A stretch of 64,000 nt of DNA from Chamaelirium japonicum (Eukaryota; Streptophyta; Magnoliopsida; Liliales; Melanthiaceae). The stretch is from positions 68,076,216-68,140,215 of the forward strand of contig OX393553.1 of the NCBI GenBank assembly GCA_947650365.1, given 5' to 3'. The translations under genes and the position numbers were made by a program. Shown here in pieces: positions 13,051-28,400 of this stretch; the first letter of the stretch is position 1, and each line of letters begins with the position of its first letter. The notes below the pieces were generated by a model that searched no databases, was not told the DNA's origin, and worked only from the letters and a program-made list of their open reading frames with translations.

Positions 13051-13370
13051 GATCGACCAAGCTCGTCCAGAAGCTCGCCATGCTCGCTCAGGAGCTCGCC
13101 TAGCTCGTCCAGGAGCTCGAAATGCTCGCTCAGGAGCTCGCCTAGCTCGTCCAGGAGCTCGCCATGCTCGCTCAGGAGCTCGCCTAGCTCGCCCAGGAGC
13201 TCGCCATGTTCACTCATGAGCCCGCCTAGCTTGCATAGGAGCTCGCCCAAGCTCATTTAGGAGCACGCCATGCTCACTCAGGAGCTCGCCTAGCTCGCTC
13301 AGGAGCTCGCCCAAGCTCGCCCAGGAGTTCGCCCAAGCTCGCTCAGAAGCTCGCCCATAAGCTCGCCTAG
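13051..13370 (+). repeat. ~42 bp GAGCTCGCC-rich tandem repeat
   Basis: Repeats of roughly AGCTCGTCCAGGAGCTCGCC followed by ATGCTCGCTCAGGAGCTCGCCT (written here in two parts), diverging toward the right. The same GGAGCTCGCC core occurs in the neighbouring 76 bp unit, so the two arrays probably share an origin. Confidence 0.75.
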
Positions 13371-13765
13371 ACCCCTGTTTATCGAAGAGGTTGCTCCCGC
13401 GAGGTCCAACTCTTGATAAATATGGGCGAAAGGACGGAGCAGTGTTGGGCGAGCTGGCCTTTGCTTTTTCCCTGAGATTGCCAGGTGTCGAGAACCCACT
13501 AAAGCTACGTGGACGATTGCAGTCCATGGAAGCCAGTCAGAGTCGGTTTGAGACCTCCTAGACTTGAACATTCTGGAAGATCCCTATGACGGCAACAGAA
13601 TAGCAGCAGCTGTCCCCCACTACTGCGTCAGAAGAGCTAGACGACAAAGAATGTCAGGGGTCCAAGTTCCAAGAACTGTCAGAAACTATTGAAGGCTAGA
13701 ACGTGGGGGCCTAGAAGGTGCCGGAAAGAGCCTCCACGCGTCGTAGCTCGATAGGTCGCCCATGT

Positions 13766-13774
13766 CTATAAATG
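13766..13774 (+). promoter_or_regulatory. TATA box of the solo LTR
   Basis: CTATAAATG lies about 205 bp before the LTR end, the usual place for the U3/R boundary. It could start read-through transcripts into the copia 3' region. No experimental support is available. Confidence 0.4.
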
Positions 13775-13975
13775 CACACCCCCAGGCTCCAAAGTACAGG
13801 TTCGAAATCCCTTTCACTACCACTTTGGTATACAACAGCTCTCCGTTGTGTTTCCATAACTGACTTGAGCGTCGGAGGGTCTGCGCTCCTAAGGGAGCCA
13901 GCCGTTCTCACGTTTCTCTTTTCTTGATCTTACAGGTGGCTCGCAAGGACCAGGAAAAATCCCCCAAACAGTAAT

Positions 13976-14242
13976 GTAATTGTTAGGCGGAGGGCATCCT
14001 GAAGATGCAAATTTATGCGCGCTGTACTCTTTTTCCTTTGGTAGGGTTTTTCCCATAGGGTTTTCCCATCAAAGGTTTTAACGAGGCAGCATTATGCGCA
14101 CCCACCATAGTTCCTGAAGAACTTGTTCCTGAAGAACTAAGGTTGTACTCTTTTTCCTTTGATAGGATTTTTCCCACTGGGTTTTTCCATCAAAGGTTTT
14201 AATGAGGCAATCAATGATAAATGGTGGTCATCCAAGGGGGAG
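13976..14242 (+). other. copia 3' non-coding tail with duplicated motif and polypurine tract
   Basis: Two copies of a block with TACTCTTTTTCCTTTG and CCCATCAAAGGTTTTAA-like strings lie at about 14023-14086 and 14145-14206. The block is typical of the space between RNase H and the 3' LTR in Ivana/Ale-type copia elements. The polypurine tract CAAGGGGGAG at 14232-14242 abuts the LTR start TGTTATG. Confidence 0.65.
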
Positions 14243-15500
<1,258 letters not shown>

Positions 15501-16110
15501 AAAGGGGAGGTACAAAGGGACTTTCCAAGAGACACCACATGCCGGCACAGCAAACCAAAACCGCCCACTGGTGTGTACAAACAAGACCGCCTCTCCGGCG
15601 GATACAACACCAATGTCTCACCGGCGGACAAAGGGCACCAAGCCACCACAAAAAAATAAAAAAACTACCGCCACCGAACTCTGGCAGAGGAAGAAACACA
15701 ACCAACCACCACTATCGAACCCCAACGGAGGGAGAAACACAAACAGCCACCACCGCCGGACCCCGTCGGGGGAGGAACAAAGAAAACAAGTGAGCTGGAG
15801 GAACAAAGAAAATAAGTGAGCTAAGCCACAAAAAAATATCACAAAATTGGATCTACCACCGGATCCACCACCACCATCAGCTCCGGCGGAGAAGACAGCC
15901 GCACCGAAATCCCCGCTCCACCTCAAACCAATCACCGTCCGTGCAGCAAAAGGGTCTAAAAACCCACACAACCCCAGATCCGATCAGAAAGACATTGTTC
16001 CAACCAGAAGGAGGGCCACACGCCACCGAAAATCCGAACTAGCCTCCCCAGAGCCGCTGCCAAGAGAGAAAACCCTAACCCTAACCCGGGGGGAAAAGAG
16101 AGGAAAAGAT
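15501..16110. other. GC-rich unclassified, repeat-like sequence
   Basis: This block is GC- and purine-rich and differs from both neighbours. On the minus strand it begins with a TTAGGGTTAGGGTTTTC-like string and contains degenerate GGCGGTGG-type repeats, resembling a transposon 5' untranslated region such as that of a LINE. The reading frames (minus 15618-15971, plus 15847-16119) show no known domain. I do not call a gene here. 16111-16468 is probably the 3' flank of the BRIZ gene. Confidence 0.35.
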
Positions 16111-16468
16111 AATACATAATATATTTTATGTTTTATGTTTCCCAACTTATTCGAAATTTCTAGATATTTTTCGAACTCCGAATTTTGGGCACTCAGCCAA
16201 ATTATTCTGGAACTCCGAATCTGTAACTATGCTAGTGCATAGAGCACAAGATAGACAAAGGTTTGGATCTTACTTTTACCTGTAAGATTGTCACAGGAGG
16301 GCAGATAAACCTGCCATAAAGGCGAGAGATAATAACTTGATCAATCGATCAGATTGATTGAAGTCGAGCTAAGAGGTAGCAGCATGAACTGAGAATTATT
16401 TACTCTTTTTTTTCTATACAAACACTAAAAGGTAATGTTGTTGAATTGTAACATAGTCAGTACAGCAG

Positions 16469-19400
16469 TTAATTCCGTCTTCGGTTCACCTTTGAAGATC
16501 TCCTAGCTCTGGCAGATGGGGGTGGAGGCGGTGGTGGCGGTACCGGCAACAGCGTCCCCCCTCTTATATCATCATCAGCAGCTCCCATGCTCCCAAGAGT
16601 CTTCTGTGCCTCGATCCAAACTGTAAAATCTCTGATCTACAACTCGAAAACACATTTGTTTATCAATGAGTTTAAGATTTGATCAATTCGCAGTAATTTT
16701 TCACAAGAGAAGGCGATTTCCCTATTACCTCCTCTTCAAGATCACGGATCTTCTCGTCCTTTAACCTTACGGCTGCTCTCTCCCTGCGAGTCGGCAGTAC
16801 ATAAACATAATTCTCATCCAAGGCAAGAAATATTGGCATTGTATTAAAGAGGTAGCATCCATGCAGGCCATTGAGTGCTGAGACCATGAAGACTAAATTG
16901 GGCCTATCTCAGAATTGCATCATAGATGTTACAGCACAAAATTAATATGAAACAGAACTATCAATTCTTTAGAAAATCACCATCATCGAAGTATTATCCC
17001 GTTAATGGTAGGGTCACCTATGGAATGGTTCGAGGGCTCGACCGAACCCGAACCAAACCACCATATCGGTTCGGAATGAAGCCCGAATCAAGGCCGGATT
17101 TCGGGATAGAAAACCCGAATCAACTGACCAGACAAGAATTTTTTATTATTATGTTTTTTAATATTTTTTACGAATCGGAGAAATGGGTATGACTAGGGAA
17201 TTAAATGCAACTTTACTGCATGTTTTATAAGTCCATTCTTGAGAACAGATGTGATGATACAACTAACAGAGTGCATAATGTCATTGAAGTGTTTGTTTGA
17301 GAAATTGTTCAGCATGCGCAAGAAGTAATTTTATTTGACTTAGAATAATAATAATGTCTATACAAAAATTGTTGAAATTTATAATGACACTATAATAACA
17401 CCATAATGTAATCCAAACACAGAGAAAGATTACCGTTAGCCATACTAATTTTGCACTGAGTGATACAAGTGCATATCCATCCAAGTTAGCTCCAAATCAA
17501 ATAACTAAATGATGCAACATAGGTACGAAGGTGATGTTCTATATCAAAAAATGATGCAGAAGTATAGGGTCCTATGCTACATTAATTCCGCTCGAACAGT
17601 ACTCGTGGTTTGAATAAGTTGTGGAGAACCTACATTTGAATACGAAATACCATTCAAAAAAAAAAGACCTTATACTCAAATATCATTACCAATGAATTCT
17701 ACTCCAATTTCTATCAGGTTCAAACGGTGCGTCAATGTCGCTCCAAAAGATCAAGATATGGCTAAAAAGCCATTCAAATAGGTGTTATTGGGTCTGTGGA
17801 TCAGGTAGGTTTAGTGCATCTGGATCGGGTCAAACTAATGGTTATCGGGTTTATAACTTAAAAGGTTATGGATACAGGGTTTAAGTTAACTGGGCTATCG
17901 AGTTGTATGTTCTAATGTTTAACGGTTGTGGGAGAAAATAGTTAACTAGTAAGTCTAGATCGTTTAGGCTATCAGGTCCTAGTAGAATTAACAGGTAAGG
18001 ATTTAAGTTAAATGGGTTCTGATTAAGGGGTTTGAAAAAGGATTTGGGTTTCTATTAAGGGTGCAATGTGGGTCGGGTAAAACCGAGAACCGACCCAACC
18101 CAACCTAAAAGGATTGGGTTGGTTTTGGGTATTTTGACCAAATGGGTTACTTCGGTTCTAAGTTTTGTGGACCCAACTAAATACCGGTCGGTTCCGGGTT
18201 GGGGCTTGGATAGAACTGACCGTAGAACCAAACTCATATATTAGTCCACATAAACGATAATGCCACACATATATAACACAGGTTTTGATGGGGAAGAAGG
18301 GCGAGTATCAGGATATGTTGCAACTTCAACGACGATCAGAGCGATAATGAGGGTTTTATGCAACAGATGATATTTATAAAAATAAATATGAATATTAATT
18401 CATATTAATTTTTTGAATTAATATTAGCTTTAATTCACATAGCACCATTTGTTTGCTGGATATTAGATGGGCCATCATAGCTTCCAAACTGCCCGGAAGA
18501 ACTGAGAAGCACTGGAAGTGGAACACCAGGGGAAGAAGAGGATGATAGTAGCAGCGGCGCCGGCACCAAACCTCATAAGATTAGCCCCCTTCTCATAAAT
18601 TTTCCTTCTTATTTGCAATCTCGGTAGGGAAGTAAGGGGGCACTTCAGCAAGAATCAACAAAAAATCATTGAGGAAATTTCTATTCACCTCTCTCTATTC
18701 TCTTTCTACCCATCTATATATTGGGGGCATTATCCTTCACATTGAGGATTTTTTCTACATCTTCAATCCTCCTCACAAATAACAGTTCCCAAAACTACTG
18801 TCCACCTTTGCCAACTTATATTATTTGAATATTCTAGTGCTAACTCCAAGCGGTGCGTCAATGTCGCTCCAAAAGATCAAGATATGGCTAAAAAGCCATT
18901 CAAATAGGTGTTATTGGGTCTGTGGATCAGGTAGGTTTAGTGCATCTGGATCGGGTCTAACTAATGGTTATCGGGTTTATAACTTAAAAGGTTATGGATA
19001 CAGGGTTTAAGTTAACTGGGATATCGAGTTGTATGTTCTAATGTTTAACGGTTGTGGGAGAAAATAGTTAACTAGTAAGTCTAGATCGTTTAGGCTATCA
19101 GGTCCTAGTAGAATTAACAGGTAAGGATTTAAGTTAAATGGGTTCTGATTAAGGGGTTTGAAAAAGGATTTGGGTTTCTATTAAGGGTGCAATGTGGGTC
19201 GGGTAAAACCGAGAACTGACCCAACCCAACCTAAAAGGATTGGGTTGGTTTTGGGTATTTTGACCAAATGGGTTACTTCGGTTCTAAGTTTTGTGGACCC
19301 AACTAAATACCGGTCGGTTCCGGGTTGGGGCTTGGATAGAACTGACCGTAGAACCAAACTCATATATTAGTCCACATAAACGATAATGCCACACATATAT

Positions 19401-22400
19401 AACACAGGTTTTGATGGGGAAGAAGGGCGAGTATCAGGATATGTTGCAACTTCAACGACGATCAGAGCGATAATGAGGGTTTTATGCAACAGATGATATT
19501 TATAAAAATAAATATGAATATTAATTCATATTAATTTTTTGAATTAATATTAGCTTTAATTCACATAGCACCATTTGTTTGCTGGATATTAGATGGGCCA
19601 TCATAGCTTCCAAACTGCCCGGAAGAACTGAGAAGCACTGGAAGTGGAACACCAGGGGAAGAAGAGGATGATAGTAGCAGCGGTGCCGGCACCAAACCTC
19701 ATAAGATTAGCCCCCTTCTCATAAATTTTCCTTCTTATTTGCAATCTCGGTAGGGAAGTAAGGGGGCACTTCAGCAAGAATCAACAAAAAATCATTGAGG
19801 AAATTTCTATTCACCTCTCTCTATTCTCTTTCTACCCATCTATATATTGGGGGCATTATCCTTCACATTGAGGATTTTTTCTACATCTTCAATCCTCCTC
19901 ACAAATAACAGTTCCCAAAACTACTGTCCACCTTTGCCAACTTATATTATTTGAATATTCTAGTGCTAACTCCAAGCTGTAGAGCCAATAACTGTCCATA
20001 TATTTTTATGTTACCATTGTAAATCTTCCAAACCCAATACGAATATATTTCAATTATGCATTGATTATTCTGTTATCCAGTGCCAACCATCACTCAAAAT
20101 GGTAACTTTGGGTGATATAGAGGAAGCATGTATTTAACATATGCTAGCTGATAGTGCAGTTCCTTCTTGATAGCTTGTCCATGGTATCTCCCATCTCTTT
20201 CTTTTTATCAAGCTTTCTCCATCTTCTGTGTTGAAGCGTCCATGCACAGCCGATATTATTATTAGAGAAATGCCAGCAAAAACTTTGAATTTGAAGTGAC
20301 TATTGTCAGATTAATCACCAAACAAGTGTATTCATTAATTTCAGAGTTCCATTCTGAAACCCTATGCAGTAAAAACATTCGTTATAGAAAATGACTTCCA
20401 GGCTATGAAATGCTAACACTGCTACTATGTTCATCCTAATTTCACTTGGCTTTGATCTGGAAGAAAGAGGTCATTATGAATCAGACATGATTGGTGAATC
20501 CTGCAAACAAGAACCAACATACCTCTCTTCAATTTCCTTGATCTTTTCCCGCCAGAGACTTTGATTCTTCATAAGATTGTCATTAATCTAAAGGCAGAAG
20601 CAAAGTTAGTCCATGAGAAGTACACACAGGCTCTGATCAAATAACAAGTGCAAGCAACAGGAATGTATCAGACTAGAGATTGTAAGCATTAAAAACGGTT
20701 ATGACTTTCCAAACTAGGAGAAAGAAGGTTACCTCGGCAACAGTTTTCTTCACCTTAATAGTATTTTCAAGTTTATGTTGAATATCCTGCAGCTTTGAAC
20801 TTACAGCTTTTTCCACTGCTAAATAGATGTATTTCTCCTTATTTTCTTTTGCCTCTAGTAGTAGAGTTTCATAATACTGCAAATTAAACCAAAAATGAGA
20901 GCAAATACCTATGTAGCCACTCCCAGGAAATTTCATACTCGGATTATATATCATAACTTTTGTCACTAAATCATAATCCCAAAAGTAGTGATGAATCCTA
21001 AGAGTACAAATATCAATAAAAGAGAATACCAGTCGCTGATTTTCAAGTTGGCTAGCAAGTAGGCGGTTGTATTCATCCACTTTCTGTAGTCATTTACACA
21101 TCAATGACCAATGCAATAAACACGTTTGTGAGAAGGGGGAAATAATTATATCAATGAACTTCAAAATTAAGGAATTCATTATCAAGGACGAAAAAATGAT
21201 GTAATCTTTACTCCTTCAAGTTTGCTGCTCAATATAGCTCCACTAACTCCCGTGTCATCGGTGCACTCACAGTTTTTACAGTTGTCACCAATCAATCTAC
21301 AGTTGGATTTCAACTTGACCAGCTTATCATCACTTTTCGATTGATTAAGTCGATGAACATAATTATCGCCAACATAATCCCAAACCCGTTGTGTTTCCAA
21401 ATGAAGAGAATAGCAATGCTGGGTATCTGTCCAGTGTCTAATAGCATGGCCTTCTTTGTATCTACATTAAAGAAGTTAGAATTAGAATTAGAACTGATAA
21501 CTGTGTTCTAAAAAAGAACATCGTTGGAGGAAGATAAAAGAGCCTCAGCATACCTTCCACACCCAACAAAACCACAGATCACACAAATCCAAAGATTTTC
21601 TGCTGTTCCGCAAATTGCACAAGTAGGCTTTTGAGAATGTTCCCGGAAAAATTGGCAGACCTAAAATAGCTTGCGTTAAAACCAACTAATGCATACCTAA
21701 CGTCATGTCCATCTTTTCAAATTGGCAACATAAAATAATATTAAATAAACATTGTAGTGATTAAATTTCCTAATCGTTATCGAACTACTTCCTACTTATA
21801 GACCTGGATATAACCCAAACCTGCAGCAAAGATCAATGGCTTTTTCATCAATATACAAACAAAACCATGACCTGCATGCCTCATCCCATATTATTGGTCT
21901 GATGCACAATCTGTTCTTGATGTTAATGAAGATATGATGGCCATGGCACCAATCAAAAATATAAAGCATCACATGTGAGGTTAAAGGTGAGAATTAAACC
22001 TTTTCTCAGTTGTATAATTTATTTGAAGATGAGAATTTTGAGTAAAAGTCCTGACCCAGTGTAAAAGATGGTTGAGGCTTAGTATTGTTGGTAAAAATAA
22101 TTTTTTCCTAGTCTGCTAAATGCTTACACTGAACTGGTCTTCTCGATCAACCGAAAAACATAAAGAACAAAGTTTCAAAGATATCACATAATTGACTATT
22201 TGTGAAGATCTTATCCTAAACCCACCGAAACACATGGGAGAAAAAATTGAAGCAAACCTTAAGCATAATGAATACCTAAAGAATCATAATCACAGTCATC
22301 ATCATCGTCATCCAAGTCTTTATCCCATCAAATGGGGTCGACTATAAGGAAGACAGAAAAGAATTTCCCGACTGGTTGTAAAGAATCATAACTATATTCA

Positions 22401-25400
22401 AAATAGTAACAAATAACATATTAAGTAACTGGGTGCCCTCTGCATAAAATGGGTTCAAAGTAACTTCAATAAGATTGAGAGGGTTGACTTTGTCACCCCC
22501 TCTTCGACATCAGACCACCTCACCCCCTCTTTTTCCCTACTTACTGCAAACAGTTGCCAGATGGGAACCTGATTCGTCCGGATACCGGGCATAGAAAATA
22601 GTGGCAACCTGCTATAGCAAGTCAGGGAGGGCAATCAAAGAGGGTGGAGATATCAATTTCCTATTATCAAGAATTTCGCAATTCTTCATTTTCCTAATTC
22701 TATATTACAGTAAAAGATGATCAACGAACTGGATGATCATGACGATGTAGCAAAAAACTAAAAAGAAAGGGACATACTTTCTTGCACTCATCTAATAGGT
22801 AGCAATATTTGGTTGCTAGAATTAAAAATTAATGTACTTACCGTGCAAGATGAATTAACCCACTTTGAAATGCATGAGCACTGGAAAGAATGGTCACAAG
22901 TAGTTGAAACAATACCGCTAGTGTCATGGTCCAGTCTCTCTAGGCCATTGAAATGCAATAAAGAAGCAAGATGTCAGAATTAGATAATTAGTTTGACCAA
23001 AAAGAAATGGCCAACTAAGAGGCAAATGCAAATATTTTAAGAGAGTCATATATCATATCAAATACGAAATGTATCTGAATTTCGCATGCTAACATTATAT
23101 CCAAGTGTCTCTTACATATAATGGTGCATGCAACGGATTTTGGACAATCAAAAAATTTAATGTAAAATTGGATTTGGTTTGCTGATTCGGGATTTTACAT
23201 AGAGATGGTAGTGGATATGATCAGCACGGGAAAACTAAGGTCAATCTCATACAAATAACCCTATGCTTGCATGAATCAAACTCAATTCATAAATGACCTA
23301 ATGCTCCCTAAAATGAACATGTCTAAGAAAGTGAGAGGACAGGATATAAAACCAGGCTTTTTAGTTAGACTCAAAAGTTAATTTCAATTTTTTTTTTAAT
23401 GCATTTGGGCCAAGCACAGATGTAGGAAGGAACCTAATGGGTTCTCCAACAAAAAAGTTAAAAGGCAAGTACTCAAAGAACCATCCAGCAGACTTGTTTG
23501 ATAAACGTTGCGTAGTAAGGTCAAAATGACAGTCTTAGTGAGGATGTCTGGTCTGGAGTTTAGAAAAAGGTTTTAAAGTAATAAGTGACTGAAGTCAAAT
23601 TGGCAAGCGTTGATTAGTCACAATCAGTGTTTTCAGAGGCGGGGGCGTAAGGCGGGGCATTTTGTCTAACATGGGACGGGGCGTAAGCCCCACGATTTTT
23701 TTATTTTAAAAATATATACATATTTTATATAGGGTAAATTACACTTTGCCCCCTTGAAGTTTAGCTCAAAAATACTTAACCCCTATGTAGTTTATTTTGT
23801 TCCAAATCGCTCCCTAAAGTTTAAAATGTTAGCACAATACCCTTTTGTCAATTACTTGATTTCCTGATTTGGTAATTTTTCTCTGATCAAAACTAAATTG
23901 AAGGAGGGGAAATGTAGTTTTTTAACTATAGGGGGGTTAAGTGTTTTTTAGCTAAACTTCAAGGGGGAAAGTGTAATTTATCCTTTTATAAAATTATAAC
24001 TTAAGTTATAAGTTATAACCCCCGACCCAAAGACCCAGCCCGACACCTAATCAAGAGATAGAGAGAGAGCAGGCGAGGTGGTTAGGGTTTCGACGGTCTA
24101 CGATCGAGAGAGAGGACGACGAAGTCAATGACTCTCGAGGGTGACGAAGACTACAACGATGGCTCTAGATGGTAACTAAGACGCCAATGATCGCTCTCGA
24201 GGGCGCCAGAGGCTGTGATGGCAGCAGGTTTTTCTTCCTTTTTTTCTCCTCCACTTCTCCTCCTCCTCTTGCCATCCGTCGGCGGTTCTGCTGCGCGGGG
24301 GGGGGGGGGGGGGGGGGGGCCTAAAATTTAGAGTTTTGGTCTCAGATTAGAGTTTTTAGCCGCCGCCTTACCGAACCTCAACTGCCCAGGGCTTTTTGCT
24401 GCCACCTCGTCTCGAGGCACATCTCAGGGCGCATCCGGGGCACGTTTTTTAAATCACTAGTCACGACAAATAAAATCAGTACCTAGGTTGAAAGAATCAT
24501 CAGCTTCAAGCATGGAGTTGTCACTATGGGCGATAAAAAAATAAATCCTTCCAATTGATTTCAAAATTAAGTCAATTTTCATCTCAACCTAACGAGGTGG
24601 GAAATATATTGATCTGAGAATCCAGCGATCCAAAATCATAAAAACAGTGTACATCATGAATAAGCAAAAAATTGTCCAGAATAAATTTCAATGTTTTCTG
24701 CAGTAGTGATAATCTTCATTAAAGCCTGAAGGAATATTATGTTATCAAGCACTTCAAACCAAACTGTATAACTAATTTATGTTGCATTTGAATCTTAATA
24801 TCGAACGAAATTAACATTTTTATCCATATATTGGAAGATATATGGTAATTTTCTAGATAAAACTTGTTGACATCTTCCGCTGCAAAAGAGAACACTAGAA
24901 GCCATGAGTAATGAGCATGGCACTAATCCAACGCAAGTGTTAGTTTCTGTGATAACATCAAAGTAGCATTTATCTTTATACACCCCCTGCCTAGTTTCTA
25001 GAGTTCACACCAAGGAAAAGCAAGGATTCTTTCGGTGATTAAACCTCACATGCCACACCATATATAAGCAATATAGTATATACCACCTAGGGAAGAATTG
25101 AGTTGATCATTATGGTTAGCAAATCATGGCTTGGAGATTCAGCAAGCATCCTCTTCATGCGGTGGATTATCAGTACAATCTCGAAAATAGATGAGAACAA
25201 GTGTAGCCTAATCCAATAGTCTATCGTTGTGTAACCAAAAGGATACATCAGGAATAGAAAGAGTAGAAGATTAACTTAGTGTTTTTGCTGGAACAAGCAC
25301 TAACAACTTAATAGCCAGTATGCCTATTGGTCCTAAGTCCTAACAAGAACAAACATCATCTCTCACAATAAAGAACATCAAGTTTAACCTAAAAAAAAAT

Positions 25401-28400
25401 CAAAAATCTTTTAGCCTAAGTTCTGAATTTTATGATGACAATTAATTTCATCCAATGGTAGGGCACAAAAAATGATAAATACATAAATAATTTATTCCCT
25501 TTACAATAGAAGGGTGAATATGATGGCTAGTCCTTCTTCAATCTATATGGGAAAAAAAATATTTGATCTAGAAGCTGAACCCAAACAAACCTTAGTTCTT
25601 TTGTCTTAGAAATATATTAGTGGTGAAGAGGTGTAGATATTGTACAAGCCATATTTCTGTAGAGTTATATACACACCTCAGAACCTTAGTGTTGCCTCAT
25701 TTTGGTGAGTATAAGTATTGGTTTCATGTCTTAAATCAGAACTAAGGCACGACATCCGATGGAGTACCAAGCCTACCCGGAAAGCCAAGTTATCATCCGA
25801 TCAAGCATCCAACAGCTCCAAAGGGTAGTCTCTTACTATCATTGTTTCCTTTTCGTTATTCTTGGCTCGTGTCGACTTAATTAATATTTCAATTTCAACA
25901 AAGCATAACAAATTGCAAAATCATCTAGTTGCATTGGCCATAGGGTTAGATCCTAGGCTTCCACTAAGATTTGAGTCATTGCATATAGAATAGATTGCAT
26001 CATTAATAGTTCATTGTTTCTCATTGCATAGCATGCTAGCAAGTCCTCTGAGGTCATCCTAGATCATATATGGTATCATAGCCAAGGTTTTGACCCATAG
26101 CTACCCGACGGTTTTGACCCATAACACTACCCGACCAAGCGACTTTTAGAGGATTCTGATAATCTGATCGACAAACAGAGGAATAAGATGTTTGACCAAC
26201 TTACAAGCAATGTTGGCAAGTGCAATCGTAAGTGCAAAAATAGAACAGTATTTGGGTTGTGCGAACACCGCACACACTAATAGGAGCTTGTGCGGTCGCA
26301 GTGTATTATGCAGTCACACAATGGAGTTGTGTGGTTATGTGGTTATGAGACATTGAGACCGCATAGTATATTATACGACCACAAATTTTCATGTGCCTAT
26401 GCGGTCCAAATTGTTTTTCTAGTATATTAGTCAGAGTCAAAGCCTAACCTATACCCAATAAAGAGTGAGTTCTCCATTTTCTAAGTTCTAAAGTCTTCTA
26501 ATTAATTTTTTAGATTTTTCCTAAGTTATTTAGATTTTTCAGTTGTTTTTTATTTTTCTCTATAAAAAAAGTGTGCAACATGGATGTGCAATCACATATG
26601 CGACCGCATAAACGATCAGCTCAGTATGAGTTGTGTAATCGCACATCGCACGTAACTTTCTTTATGGATTGTAACACTTGAATAGCAACTTACAACACTA
26701 AGACCCGACTAGCACCATTAGAAGGTCATCTTCCACCTAACCCTCAAGATGATAGGTCTGAGACAAGTCGGGGTAGGCAATGTGGTTGAGCTTACTGATG
26801 GCCAGAATCCACACATGGGGATAGAATAGGCCCTTCAAGTTTGATCTACGTCATGTTGAGGCCCTAAGAATCCATATGCAAAATTTTAAGCCCCCCATCA
26901 ACTCCTCATGTGCCAGCATTAGTAGTGCTCATCCACGCAATCCACAGTCTACACCATATTGGGTAAGAGAGATAAGGATGCTATTGAGACTCCGATGAAG
27001 ACACAATTAAAAGGGGACCAAGGTAGACACCCCAACTCCCAAGTTATGATAGGTGGATGGACCCTAAGGCCTTGCCAATTGGTTAGCATACTTCACATTC
27101 TAACTAGTAGAAATATTAGAAAGTCAAAGGGTTTGATCTGCCAAATATGAGATTGACGAAACAAGCAAAGTTGCATTGGAATAATGTCAAAAGCCATATC
27201 CAACGACTTGGTCATCAACCTATTGAGCATTGAGCAGCTATGCTATCAAAGTCGGGACTAGTCCCCGACTAGTCGCTGGGCGGCATTTTGCCGACCGATT
27301 TATTTTGGATTTTTCATTGCTGGGCGGTAGCCCGACTAGTCCCCGACTAGACCCGACTAGCCCGACTAGTCCCCAACTAACGACTGCCGACTAGTCCCCA
27401 GGCAGCATTTTGCAAGCAAATTTTTTTTTGAAAGGAGTCTTCGCAAGCAATTTTGTTTGGATTTTTTTACATTGGCTCAAAGTCTTGAGTAGCAAGACTC
27501 ACAACTATGGCTCTTCCATGCAATCATCTGTTGAGCACCTGAGAATCTCCGATAAAAACATAGACAAATAATTAGTTTATTTGTTGATATTCATATAACC
27601 CTATAATCAAAATTGGGGTTGTTCACTGATTAAACATCATCAAACAAACATTGTGATGAATTCTTAGTTCTGAGTCTTTTGGCATGGGCATGAAGCCAAT
27701 ACAACTGTGTTCTGTTAGACTGTTACTATGTATTTATACCCATGTTGTGAAGTGTGAAGGTATGCATTGTTATTAACCGACTAATATCATATACTTATTG
27801 ACATTTATACTAGTTCATATATCATATATGTTTAGGGAGGGGGGGAGGGGTTAGAATAAGTTTTGGCCGACTAGTCCCGAATTAGTCCCGACTAGTCCCG
27901 ACTAGTCCTAGTCGGCCCTTGGCCGACTAGGGCCGACTACCGACTTTGACTGCATAGTTGAGCAGTCATGAAAGATATATTGGAGAAAAAATACCTCTTA
28001 ATGTCTAATAAGATTGGCTTTAAGAACAGTAATATGCACTTCGTCAAGGTAATAGTAATACCACGAGTATGACTGAGTATATGGATAAGTTGGATGATCT
28101 TATGTATTTGGTAATACCAAATAACGGACCCTAAATGGAAATATAACTCTCAATGTGGATCTCTGGGTATCCCCGTCCTATTGAAATTAAGTTTGGATAA
28201 CCAAAAATAAAAAAAATCAAAGGAATGAATGGCTAAAAAAATTTCTCTAATTCTCAAATACTGGTAGGTATATTTGGTTGCAGAACATGTTAGAGCTTGT
28301 TGAAAACCAGCCATCATTGAACACAAAAAAATATATGTATTGGGACTGTCATGCAAATGGCATATATTAGGCTACGAGCAACAAGGTCATACGGGTAATG

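Larger units (their letters stand above)
12517..13970 (+). mobile_element. solo LTR (Tat/Retand-like gypsy), 1454 bp
   Basis: It starts TGTTGGGGG and ends CCCCCAAACA, and is flanked by perfect 5 bp duplications GTAAT at 12512-12516 and 13971-13975. No internal region is present, so this is a solo LTR left by LTR-LTR recombination. The stretch TTGAGCGTCGGAGGG near 13864 and the ending GACCAGGAAAAATCCCCC are hallmarks of Tat-lineage LTRs. It interrupts the copia 3' tail between RNase H and the copia polypurine tract. The first 850 bp are filled with tandem repeats. Confidence 0.9.
23628..24459. mobile_element. probable non-autonomous hAT-like element with nested MITE
   Basis: The left end reads CAGTGTTTTCAGAGGCGGGG. 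The right end, reversed, reads AGTGATTTAAAAAACGTGCC, with GC-rich GGCGC/GGGGC subterminal motifs common in plant hAT-like repeats. A MITE (23731-23984) and a G homopolymer interrupt it. There is no transposase. It lies in BRIZ intron 4. Confidence 0.4.

Noticed and set aside
15618-15971. A 117-codon minus-strand protein gene
   Set aside because: Low-complexity Gly/Phe/Val-rich translation of a GC-rich repeat; no recognisable domain and no splice partners.
18055-19363. Two identical 60-codon minus-strand ORFs as a gene pair
   Set aside because: They are the same stretch in the two arms of the 1126 bp tandem duplication; no start context, domain or homology.
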